DNA of 38,669 bases from Deltaproteobacteria bacterium (lineage in GTDB: Bacteria > Desulfobacterota > Desulfobulbia > Desulfobulbales > Desulfocapsaceae). Where the stretch lies: positions 1-38,669 of the forward strand of contig JAJRQL010000198.1 in assembly GCA_024280265.1 (NCBI GenBank). Reading direction: 5' to 3'. The notes beneath the pieces were generated by a model that was not told where the DNA came from, did no database searches, and saw nothing but the letters and a program-made list of their open reading frames with translations. Of this stretch, positions 17,480 through 24,763 are shown one piece after another (the first letter of the stretch is position 1; each line of letters begins with the position of its first letter). The translations under genes and the position numbers were made by a program.

Positions 17480-17497
17480 TTGGTATGCTTGTTGCTT
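17480..17497 (+). promoter_or_regulatory. Candidate sigma-54 promoter
   Basis: TTGGTATGCTTGTTGCTT matches the sigma-54 -24/-12 consensus: GG and GC are ten bases apart, with TTGC at -12. The predicted start is about 17507, 53 bases before the ATG of the Gly-rich secreted protein. Confidence 0.7.
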
Positions 17498-17559
17498 TAG
17501 TGTGTCCAGTTTATATATCTTTCCATAACGGGAGGATTATTTTTAACAGGAGATACTTT

Positions 17560-17931
17560 ATGAAACTCTCAGCAAAGTACATGAGAACATTTGTTTTGGC
17601 TTCAGCAATGAGTCTGCTCACAATTCCAGCAATAGCCGGTAATGGCCATGGTCCTGGTAACGGCAGTGGCAACTCTGGGAATGGCCCGGGAGACGGAACC
17701 GGAAATGGCCAGAAAAGCGGGACCTGTATTAATGCTATGATCAGTCACCCTGATGCTGTCCTGCTTGCACGGGGTGGTGGAGGAAACGGTGGTGGCGGTA
17801 ATGGTGGCGGTGGTAATGGATCAGGTGACGGCAGCGGCAACGGTGGAGATGGCCCAGGCGATGGCAGCGGTAACGGTCCTGGAGATGGAACTGGAAGTGG
17901 TAATGGAACCGGAGTGTGTCTAACCTCCTGA
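17560..17931 (+). CDS. Gly-rich secreted protein of unknown function
   Basis: A 123-residue protein with a clear signal peptide (MKLSAKYMRTFVLASAMSLLTIPAIAG). The mature part is dominated by Gly, Asn, Ser, Asp and Pro in short irregular repeats such as GNGPGDGTGNG and GGGGNGGGGNGSGDG. Only two cysteines occur, in SGTCINAM and at the C terminus in GTGVCLTS, so a single disulfide or metal or thiol role is possible. CAGGAGA lies six bases before the ATG at 17560; the ORF track's 17485 start is upstream of the predicted promoter's start site. It stands alone between a sigma-54 promoter and a terminator. The GNG/GGG composition resembles the tail of the protein encoded at 21281. No known function is recognised. 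Confidence 0.8.
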   Translation: MKLSAKYMRTFVLASAMSLLTIPAIAGNGHGPGNGSGNSGNGPGDGTGNGQKSGTCINAMISHPDAVLLARGGGGNGGGGNGGGGNGSGDGSGNGGDGPGDGSGNGPGDGTGSGNGTGVCLTS

Positions 17932-18004
17932 GCAGTATGAGTTATCTGCTGTTAAACGGGCAGATCCTGACTGCCTCAGGTGGGTGACTGTTTTCTCTTT
18001 CCGG

Positions 18005-18039
18005 GTGTCGTGCCAGAAATTGGCACGACACTTTTTTTA
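18005..18039 (+). terminator. Rho-independent terminator after the Gly-rich gene
   Basis: GTGTCGTGCCA-gaaat-TGGCACGACAC is a perfect 11-bp stem followed by a run of T. Confidence 0.93.
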
Positions 18040-18063
18040 TTTTCCCTCCAGATTCCAATATAA

Positions 18064-19083
18064 TCAGGAATCTTTTGTAAAGCTGAAACTATATTTGAAT
18101 GTCTTCGGGTCGAGCCAGTTGAGGGCTTTTGTGCCAATTTCAGCATACGGATAACCAAAGGTGTTCAGTGGTGAGCCATGCTGGGGTGGGTTGAGGAGCA
18201 GGTCTCGCCCCATGGCAAGTTTTACCCGATATTGGTCCCATCCTCCCCAGAAGTAATCCCGGTAATATCTGGTTTTGGCGTCTTCGAGCTGCAAATTTTC
18301 TTTGAGCATCATTTTACGAACATCAGCAGGATCAACAGGTACCCAGTCATATCCCGGCAGGTAGAATTCGGCCCAACAGTGCTGCCAAGTTGTAATATCC
18401 TGCTTGTTTTTCTTTCCTTGTCTAATGCCGAAAACTTCACGGGCAGGGACTCCTGCTGCCCGACACAGAGCAACAAAAACAGAGTGGATATCGGTGCACT
18501 TTCCCCCAGGATTTGTAAGAAGGAGACACACATCTCCTGGACCACAACCAACGGTTTCAGGGTCACGGAACATATTTTCGCAGGTCCAGTCATAGATTGC
18601 CTTCGCCTTGGCAAGAACACCCTGTTTACCAGCAGTTATTTGATCCGCAAGCTCTTTGACAGCACCATCAATGGGGCCAAGGCTGGTTGGGGTAAGATAC
18701 AATGAATAATCAGCAGGATTCCAACTGGCTTCGGTCTCAGGAAAATCGCGTCGCGATACTTCCTTGCGGGTGACATGAAAAGAGAGGGTCAGTTTGCGGC
18801 TTTTGCTGTCCCTGTTCCATTTGGCATAGAGCATAGGGGTGGAATAGGTCTGATCACTGTACACTGCTGATTCACTGTAATCTCCGTTCACCGCTATGTT
18901 GGTAATCAGCTGATCTCTATCTGAGAGGGGATAGGGAATCCATAGTTGCGCCTCTTCTGCAGGGTCATGGGCAGAAAGATCAAATTCCATGGTTATGGCG
19001 CCACTGCTCTGTTGTGATGCCAGGGCACTGACTGCAAGCAGGAGACAACTGATTCCGACAAGAAGGGTCCATATCTGTTTCAT
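18064..19083 (-). CDS. Secreted transglutaminase-like (papain-fold) protein
   Basis: A 339-residue exported protein with signal peptide MKQIWTLLVGISCLLLAVSALAS. The N-terminal half is beta-rich. The transglutaminase-like core carries the likely catalytic triad: Cys in PGGKCTDIHSVFVALCRAAGVPAR, His in WQHCWAEFYLPGYDWVPVD and Asp in VDPADVR. Bacterial members are usually hydrolases or peptidases acting on proteins or peptidoglycan rather than cross-linkers, and its substrate is unknown. GAGGAAAAC precedes the ATG. It is convergent with the Gly-rich gene and divergent from the LysR gene, so regulation by that LysR is possible. Confidence 0.88.
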   Translation of the reverse strand: MKQIWTLLVGISCLLLAVSALASQQSSGAITMEFDLSAHDPAEEAQLWIPYPLSDRDQLITNIAVNGDYSESAVYSDQTYSTPMLYAKWNRDSKSRKLTLSFHVTRKEVSRRDFPETEASWNPADYSLYLTPTSLGPIDGAVKELADQITAGKQGVLAKAKAIYDWTCENMFRDPETVGCGPGDVCLLLTNPGGKCTDIHSVFVALCRAAGVPAREVFGIRQGKKNKQDITTWQHCWAEFYLPGYDWVPVDPADVRKMMLKENLQLEDAKTRYYRDYFWGGWDQYRVKLAMGRDLLLNPPQHGSPLNTFGYPYAEIGTKALNWLDPKTFKYSFSFTKDS

Positions 19084-19191
19084 GTTTTCCTCATAAGGGT
19101 GATTGTTAGTTTTTGAATTTAAACCTTGGGTTCAGTGGAGGGAGAATGTATATTCAAAAACACAATAAATCAAATAGTAAATATCTATGAA

Positions 19192-19234
19192 TACAGTGTT
19201 GTCCATAGGGGTGGCTGAGGATGGACACTGGTAA
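19192..19234. promoter_or_regulatory. Inverted repeat upstream of the LysR gene
   Basis: TGTCCAT and ATGGACA, 7-bp arms about 14 bases apart, lie between the divergent transglutaminase-like and LysR genes. They could be an operator for the LysR regulator. No consensus is known to me, so this is a positional inference. Confidence 0.4.
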
Positions 19235-19260
19235 GAAAATATTACATTAACAGGGAAGAT

Positions 19261-20154
19261 ATGGAGATTCGAAAACTGGATGCATTTTGTAAGGTTGTTG
19301 AGTGTAAAAGTTTTACCAGGGCAGCGGAGCGAATGTTACTGTCTCAGCCAACGGTTAGTGAGCATATTCGTTCCCTTGAGGGAGAACTTGGTCAGAAACT
19401 GTTGGACAGACTCGGTAAAGAGGTGGTGCCCACTCCGGTGGGGAACCTGTTTTATGGATATGCCTCCAAAATTTTGCGGACACAGCAGGAAGCAATACAA
19501 GCAGTAGATGAGTTCAGTGGTATTCTGAGTGGCAGAATTGTTATTGGTTCCGGTACAATTCCGGGCACGTATATTTTACCCAGGTTAATAGCCAGGTTTC
19601 GCACCATGTATCCAGCTATCAAAGCTACTTTGAAAATATCCAGTTCCAGGATAATAGCTGAAAAAGTACTGGCAGGAGAGTTGGAGCTTGGAGTGGTGGG
19701 TGCCAGGTGGAATGAAAAAGGACTCGAATGGAGGGAAATATTTTCAGATGAACTGTGTCTTGCAGTTCATCCTGCACATCACTGGGCCTCTGCTGGATCA
19801 GTGAAACTTGAAACACTTTTTGGAGAACCCTTCATTATGCGGGAACGTGGTTCCGGCACCCGTGAGGTTATTAAAACAATTTTAGATGAGCATGGACTGA
19901 AAGAGCGCGACCTGGAGGAGGTTGCTGAAATTGGATCAACTGCCGCCATCAAGGAGGCCGTGAAGGCAGGTATCGGGGTGTCAATCTTATCAAAATGTGC
20001 CGTAGTGGATGATGTTGCCTGTGGCAGGGTAAGGGCGCTTGGTATCGAAAACCATGTTATGAAGAGACATTTTTATCTGATAAATCGAAGAAAGAGGGGT
20101 GTCTCCCCGGTGGCATCTTTTTTTTATGAGTACCTGTGTGAAAATTCAAAATAA
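19261..20154 (+). CDS. LysR-family transcriptional regulator
   Basis: A 297-residue LysR regulator. The N-terminal winged helix reads MEIRKLDAFCKVVECKSFTRAAERMLLSQPTVSEHIRSLEGELG. The effector-binding domain (about residues 90-290) contains GRIVIGSGTIPGTYILPRLIARF and GVVGARWNEKGLEW, close to the CysB/CysL-like group. The pattern also resembles LysR proteins linked to selenium metabolism in anaerobes, but no sel genes are nearby, so I do not assign this. CAGGGAAG precedes the ATG. The divergent partner, a secreted transglutaminase-like protein, is a candidate target. Confidence 0.9.
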   Translation: MEIRKLDAFCKVVECKSFTRAAERMLLSQPTVSEHIRSLEGELGQKLLDRLGKEVVPTPVGNLFYGYASKILRTQQEAIQAVDEFSGILSGRIVIGSGTIPGTYILPRLIARFRTMYPAIKATLKISSSRIIAEKVLAGELELGVVGARWNEKGLEWREIFSDELCLAVHPAHHWASAGSVKLETLFGEPFIMRERGSGTREVIKTILDEHGLKERDLEEVAEIGSTAAIKEAVKAGIGVSILSKCAVVDDVACGRVRALGIENHVMKRHFYLINRRKRGVSPVASFFYEYLCENSK

Positions 20155-20241
20155 AATCTGCCAAGCTCGTAAAAAGCTAAAATAACCGACGCCATCAAAT
20201 CCGATTACGCGGCTGTTTTGGGATGGTTTGCTGTTTTTAGG

Positions 20242-20278
20242 TGTCGACATTTCTGTCGAAGTGGCAGGGATTGTCGAG
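20242..20278 (+). promoter_or_regulatory. Candidate upstream activator element B (TGTCGA half-sites)
   Basis: TGTCGACA, CTGTCGAAG and TTGTCGAG occur as three half-site-like units. The segment from 20244 aligns without gaps to element A at 17370 (27 of 35 identical). It begins about 135 bp before the predicted sigma-54 start at 20379, nearly the same spacing as in element A. Confidence 0.68.
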
Positions 20279-20352
20279 TGCAGGCTGGGGGAAGCTATTT
20301 GTGAAACTGTTATGTTGTTGGAGTATCGGTAAATTCTCATGTCCTTTTGAGG

Positions 20353-20368
20353 TGGCATAGTTTTGGCA
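20353..20368 (+). promoter_or_regulatory. Candidate sigma-54 promoter of the DUF4405/two-component operon
   Basis: TGGCATAGTTTTGGCA fits the -24/-12 consensus with GG and GC ten bases apart and TGGCA at -24. The predicted start is about 20379, 55 bases before the GTG start of the first gene. Confidence 0.75.
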
Positions 20369-20433
20369 ATATGGTGAGAATAAGATGTTTTAGCCGTTTT
20401 TCTTTAACAATTAGTTATTTAAGGAGTCCTCCT

Positions 20434-21279
20434 GTGAATATGCGAAAAATTACATCTATGACCATGTTTGTGTCATTTTTGTTTCTGGTTCTCACCTCAA
20501 TTATTCTATATATTGTGCCCTATGGTCGTGTGGCATACTGGGCAGGTTGGAAGCTTTGGGGCCTGACTAAGGGAGAGTGGGGTGATCTTCATATTAACCT
20601 TGGCTTTCTGTTTCTGTTTGCGGGCTTTTTGCACATGTATTATAACTGGGCTCCCATTAAGGCATACATGAAGAATCGTGCCAGGGAGCTGAAAGTTTTT
20701 ACTCCCTCTTTTAATGTTGCCCTCCTTTTGACCCTGGTGGTGGCAGTGGGAACCTATTTAGAAGTCCCTCCTATGAGTACGGTGATAAACTTTGGTACTT
20801 CCTTTAAAGACAGAGCATCAGAAAAGTATGGTGAACCGCCCTATGGACACGCTGAACTGTCATCGTTGAAACTTTTTGCAAAGAAGCAAAACCTTGATTT
20901 GTCGGTTGCAATGGAGTTGTTGGCTAAGGCAGATATTCGAGTCTTAAACAGTAAGGAAACACTGGCGGCCATAGCTGCTGCAAACAGGATGAGTCCTCAG
21001 GATATTTATGATATTATCAAACCTGCGGCAGCACAGAAAAGTGTGGATGGGGTCAAGTTTCCAGATTCCCCCATGACTGGATTTGGGAAAAAGACCCTGG
21101 GAGCTTTGTGCAGTGAGTATGAGTTGATGTTTCCCGTTATTCAACAAAAGCTTGCTGAAAGGGGAGTAAATGCTGAGGCGGCAATGACCATTAAAGAAAT
21201 TGCTGCTGCCAACGATAGAGAGCCCATGGGTATTTTTGAAGATCTTCATGAAATTATATATGAGAACCTGGAAAAATAA
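20434..21279 (+). CDS. DUF4405-like membrane protein
   Basis: A 281-residue inner-membrane protein. Three hydrophobic segments occur in the N-terminal 130 residues: MFVSFLFLVLTSIILYIV, INLGFLFLFAGFLHMYYNW and VALLLTLVVAVGTYLEV. The histidines in GDLHINLGF and FLHMYYNW fit the DUF4405 membrane domain, which resembles b-type cytochromes, so haem binding is possible but unproven. The soluble C-terminal half carries two diverged copies of a helical unit: LAKADIRVLNSKETLAAIAAANRMSPQDIYDII and LAERGVNAEAAMTIKEIAAANDREPMGIFEDL. The ORF track starts at 20347, inside the promoter; GTG 20434 has AAGGAG seven bases upstream (ATG 20440 is the alternative). It is the first gene of a four-gene operon. Confidence 0.78.
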   Translation: MNMRKITSMTMFVSFLFLVLTSIILYIVPYGRVAYWAGWKLWGLTKGEWGDLHINLGFLFLFAGFLHMYYNWAPIKAYMKNRARELKVFTPSFNVALLLTLVVAVGTYLEVPPMSTVINFGTSFKDRASEKYGEPPYGHAELSSLKLFAKKQNLDLSVAMELLAKADIRVLNSKETLAAIAAANRMSPQDIYDIIKPAAAQKSVDGVKFPDSPMTGFGKKTLGALCSEYELMFPVIQQKLAERGVNAEAAMTIKEIAAANDREPMGIFEDLHEIIYENLEK

Positions 21280-21280
21280 A

Positions 21281-21802
21281 ATGATGGCCTCCAGCCGGAT
21301 CATGGTTTTGCTTGTGGTGTTGATTTGCAGCAGTACAGGGAGTGCATATGGCCAGGATTTTCTGGTAGGGACGGTTCTGGCTGTGGATACAGAGCAGTTG
21401 GAATTGATGTTGATGGTTCAGAATGGTTCAGAAGGTTCTGCTGCTGATAAAGGGAAGAGTATCCTGATACGTATTGCAACAGAGAATAATCTTCCTTCCC
21501 TCAATAGAAGGACGGTGTTGCCGGGATGTGTGGAAACGGGAGAAATGATCAGGGTGTGGGGACAAAAACTTGATCAGGCTGAGGCGGTTTTTCTGGCCAC
21601 TGATATCAGAGGTTGCAGAGGTGGTGGGTGCTCCGACGCCACTGGAGTCAGATCCCGGCTTCTGAAAAAACGAATGGGTTTTCGGGGGGGGAGGCTTGGT
21701 TTTGAGTTTTCCGGTCAGCATGAACATGGTGCTGAGGATCGTGGTCGAGGGAATGGTGGCCATGGCGGTGGTGGAAATGGCGGTGGAGGTGGTGGCAGGT
21801 GA
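21281..21802 (+). CDS. Periplasmic protein with Gly/His-rich tail, unknown function
   Basis: A 173-residue exported protein with signal peptide MMASSRIMVLLVVLICSSTGSAYGQ. Residues 27-125 are beta-rich and look OB-fold-like (FLVGTVLAVDTEQLELMLMV ... MIRVWGQKLDQAEAVFLATDI). Cysteines occur in LPGCVETG and RGCRGGGCSD. The C-terminal tail is basic, then Gly/His-rich (QHEHGAEDRGRGNGGHGGGGNGGGGGGR), which could bind metal or cell-wall polymer. The ATG at 21281 is one base after the upstream stop, and the gene overlaps the kinase GTG by four bases, so it is firmly in the operon. It is a candidate periplasmic partner or ligand sensor for the kinase, by position only. Confidence 0.75.
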   Translation: MMASSRIMVLLVVLICSSTGSAYGQDFLVGTVLAVDTEQLELMLMVQNGSEGSAADKGKSILIRIATENNLPSLNRRTVLPGCVETGEMIRVWGQKLDQAEAVFLATDIRGCRGGGCSDATGVRSRLLKKRMGFRGGRLGFEFSGQHEHGAEDRGRGNGGHGGGGNGGGGGGR

Positions 21803-23313
21803 AATTTTATCCAAGCTGGAGAACCAACCTGTCAGTCTTTGCTCTCATTATTGCCATCGTAGGCGGTTATTTTTTCAGGCAGACCCAACGGGCTGCCGGT
21901 GAGCTCCAAAAACATGCTCAGGAACACTCGGAAATTCTGGCAGCCGTTGTTGAATTAAACATAAAGAATGCTCTGCTTTCCCAAAGTGCCTTAGAGGATA
22001 CCGTGGCTGCATCCCTTGAAAATAGTGTCAGATTTATCCATTATCTCGACCAGATAGAGCCTTTTGCCAGCGCAGAACTCACCGCTTTTGCAGCCGAGTC
22101 AGGATTGGCGGGAGTAACAATTATTGCGGAATCAACTGGTAAGGTTGTGAGTGGTCCCCCCGGCTGGTTGTCTGAGACCAGCTGCCGGGAGCAACCGGGG
22201 CTAGATAGGCTTGATACCGAGCAACTCTACCTTTTCTCCTCTGTTATCCCATCTGCTGGTGGACAGGGAAGGGGATGTGTGATGGTTGGGCTGTCAGCTC
22301 AGGCCATTGATGCGACTCTTGAGCGTATATCTGTGAGGAGGCTGCTCAATATGTTTGAAGGTCTCTATGATATATCCTATGTTCGTTTTGCCTCTGATAC
22401 AGGTGAGAGTCCCCCGCCCGATGATATTTTGGAGACAGTGGTGAATGTTGGTGGAAAACGACTCATTGTTGCCTTAAAAACAGATCGTTTTGGAAAGCGC
22501 CGCAAGCAGATGCAGAAAGAGTTTATTGTTTTTATCAGTTTTTTGATTTTGTTTGGGGCCTTTTCTTCATGGTGGTTGTATCGCGTCCAGCGCCAACGTT
22601 TACAGCAGACACGTGATTTTGAACGGAAGATGGCACGGCAACGTGAAGATGCGGCACTTGGCAGAGCTGCTGCCACAATTACCCACGAGTTGAAGAACCC
22701 TTTAAATGCGATTGGCATGGGGTTGCAGCGTCTTCAGATTGAAGCTGGGCACCTGGATTCTGATCACAACAAACTCATTGCCAGCATGCGAAGTGCCGTG
22801 GATCGGTCAGATGTTATTCTGAATCGATTAAGACAGTCCATTCATAGTATGGAACTGAGGTGTACACGGTGCGATCTTGTGGATCTGGTATCCCAGGTGC
22901 TTACCCTGTACCGGGGTCAGTGCGAGGAACAGAAGGTTCGTGTTGATTATCAGCATGGGGAGAATGTTGTTGTAAATGGTGACAAAGTTTTGCTGGAGCA
23001 ACTCTTTGAAAATCTTATCAAGAATAGTGCTGAGGCACAGGGCAGTGGGGGGGTTCTCTCCGTTTCGCTGAAATGTCTTGATTCAGAGAGGCTCTGCCGG
23101 GTTGAGATAAGCAATGGAGGCTTTCTACTGACAGAAGAAGAGAGTAAGCTTTTGTTTGAGCCGTATTTCACAAGTAAAAGTAAGGGGACCGGACTTGGTC
23201 TTGTGATCAGCAACAGAATAGTACAGGCCCATGACGGGACCCTGGAATGGGAGCCTGATTTCAAAGCAAAAACCATCAGGTTTGTCGTCAGTCTGCCCTT
23301 GGCTGGCAAGTGA
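21799..23313 (+). CDS. Sensor histidine kinase, membrane-bound, NtrB-like
   Basis: A 504-residue sensor kinase. TM1 is at about residues 10-26 (LSVFALIIAIVGGYFF), then a periplasmic sensing region of about 210 residues with two Cys, and TM2 at about 242-261 (FIVFISFLILFGAFSSWWLY). A short coiled linker leads to HisKA with the phospho-accepting His296 in ITHELKNPLNAIGMGL. The HATPase_c domain follows with N-box NLIKNSAEAQ and G-box KGTGLGLVIS. It would phosphorylate the regulator encoded 52 bases downstream. The GTG start at 21799 overlaps the previous gene, so translation is coupled. The periplasmic domain is not one I recognise, so the signal is unknown; metal or envelope stress is plausible from its neighbours. 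Confidence 0.92.
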   Translation: MKFYPSWRTNLSVFALIIAIVGGYFFRQTQRAAGELQKHAQEHSEILAAVVELNIKNALLSQSALEDTVAASLENSVRFIHYLDQIEPFASAELTAFAAESGLAGVTIIAESTGKVVSGPPGWLSETSCREQPGLDRLDTEQLYLFSSVIPSAGGQGRGCVMVGLSAQAIDATLERISVRRLLNMFEGLYDISYVRFASDTGESPPPDDILETVVNVGGKRLIVALKTDRFGKRRKQMQKEFIVFISFLILFGAFSSWWLYRVQRQRLQQTRDFERKMARQREDAALGRAAATITHELKNPLNAIGMGLQRLQIEAGHLDSDHNKLIASMRSAVDRSDVILNRLRQSIHSMELRCTRCDLVDLVSQVLTLYRGQCEEQKVRVDYQHGENVVVNGDKVLLEQLFENLIKNSAEAQGSGGVLSVSLKCLDSERLCRVEISNGGFLLTEEESKLLFEPYFTSKSKGTGLGLVISNRIVQAHDGTLEWEPDFKAKTIRFVVSLPLAGK

Positions 23314-23365
23314 TTTTTCAAATGATAGACACTGCTGTTACAGAACCCCACAGAGAATATTTGTT

Positions 23366-24697
23366 ATGCTTATATTGATTGTTGACGATGAAAAAACTCA
23401 GCGGGAAATGCTCCAGGGATTTCTCGAAAAACAGGGGTACAAAGTACTAATAGCCCCTGGTGGGCGGGAGGCTATCCAGATTTTCAAACAGGTTCCTGTG
23501 GAGCTTGTTCTCATTGATCACCGGATGGAGGATATGAATGGAGATGTGGTTCTTGAAAAGATGAGAGCAGCATCGCCGCTGGTACGGGCCATCATGATTA
23601 CCGCCTATGGTAATGTGACCACAGCAGTGAAGGTTATGCAGCTTGGTGCTGATGATTTCATGGAGAAGCCAGTAGATCTTACCAGTTTGCTTGAGAAAAT
23701 CAGACGGATCGAAAAGAGTATTACCATACGGCAGGAATCTGAGAAAATTGCAGAGTCGCTGGAAGACATTGAACTGCCTGTTTCCATAATAGGTTCAAGC
23801 AAGGCGATGAAGGAACTGCTGTCTCTTGTTTATCGTATTGCGCCGACTGAGTGGGCGGCTCTTATTCATGGTGAGACCGGTACAGGAAAAGAGCTGGTTG
23901 CCCGTCTCATACATCTCATGGGGCCCAAGAAAAATGGACCCTTTATTGAGGTGAATTGTGCAGCTATCCCGGAAAATTTATTTGAATCAGAGTTGTTTGG
24001 CCACGAAAAAGGATCTTTTACCGGAGCTTCTGCCCAACGTCGAGGACGTTTTGAGCTTGCTGCCGGGGGAACGATTTTTCTTGATGAGGTGGGGGAGCTT
24101 CCTTTACATCTGCAGGCAAAGCTCTTACGTACTCTGCAGGAGAAAAAAGTCAGCCGGGTTGGGAGCGAGAAAGAGATTGATGTTGATGCAAGGGTGCTGA
24201 CTGCCACCAATAAGGATCTCAAAAAGATGGTTACTGAAGGTACTTTTCGTGAAGATCTCTTTTTCCGTCTGAATGTCTTGGAACTTATTGTGCCACCACT
24301 TAGAGAACGTCGCGATGATATTGTAGAGCTCACTGATTATTTTCTGGGTAAATATGCAAGCAATGGCCTGGTGTTTGACAACGAGGCCATGGGACAGCTG
24401 GTGAAGTACAGTTTTCCTGGAAATGTCCGGGAACTTGAGCATATGATACAGCGTCTGGTGACCTTGGTTCGGGGGGCTGTTGTTGAAGTCTCAGATCTTC
24501 CTCCTGAAATTCGGGAACACCAGGAAAAAGGGGGACTGCTCAGTAAACGTCTTGCCGAAGTGGAAAGAAAGATGCTGATTGCTGCCCTGGAGGAACACCA
24601 GTGGGTTCAAACCAGGGCTGCGGAGTCACTGGGGATCAGTGAACGGGTATTGCGCTATAAAATGACCAAGGCCGGAATAAAAAAACAGGTACCATAA
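23366..24697 (+). CDS. Sigma-54-dependent response regulator, NtrC family
   Basis: A 443-residue bacterial enhancer-binding protein. The receiver domain has acidic D7/D8, phospho-acceptor Asp51 (LVLIDHRMEDMNG) and Lys101 (MEKPVDL). The AAA+ domain has Walker A GETGTGKE (169-176), the sigma-54 contact loop as GSFTGA (216-221, a tolerated variant of GAFTGA), Walker B GGTIFLDEVGELP and the arginine-finger region FREDLFFRLNVLELIVPPLRERRDDI. A Fis-type HTH ends the protein (WVQTRAAESLGISERVLRYKM). The ORF track's longer start overlaps the kinase; ATG 23366 begins directly with the receiver. It is the likely binder of the TGTCGA elements at 17369 and 20242. Confidence 0.94.
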   Translation: MLILIVDDEKTQREMLQGFLEKQGYKVLIAPGGREAIQIFKQVPVELVLIDHRMEDMNGDVVLEKMRAASPLVRAIMITAYGNVTTAVKVMQLGADDFMEKPVDLTSLLEKIRRIEKSITIRQESEKIAESLEDIELPVSIIGSSKAMKELLSLVYRIAPTEWAALIHGETGTGKELVARLIHLMGPKKNGPFIEVNCAAIPENLFESELFGHEKGSFTGASAQRRGRFELAAGGTIFLDEVGELPLHLQAKLLRTLQEKKVSRVGSEKEIDVDARVLTATNKDLKKMVTEGTFREDLFFRLNVLELIVPPLRERRDDIVELTDYFLGKYASNGLVFDNEAMGQLVKYSFPGNVRELEHMIQRLVTLVRGAVVEVSDLPPEIREHQEKGGLLSKRLAEVERKMLIAALEEHQWVQTRAAESLGISERVLRYKMTKAGIKKQVP

Positions 24698-24763
24698 GGC
24701 TCTTGTCAGCAGGGACACACTAGGAAAGTTCGGGAGGCGAATTTGTCCCTATACAGGGGGAAG

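Noticed and set aside
17760-17920. GGTGGTGGCGGTAATGG-type DNA repeats as a CRISPR or satellite
   Set aside because: They are simply codons of a Gly-rich protein with irregular period and no spacers.
18021-18026. TGGCAC in the terminator stem as a sigma-54 -24 box
   Set aside because: No GC follows at the required ten-base spacing, and the sequence is one arm of a perfect terminator hairpin.
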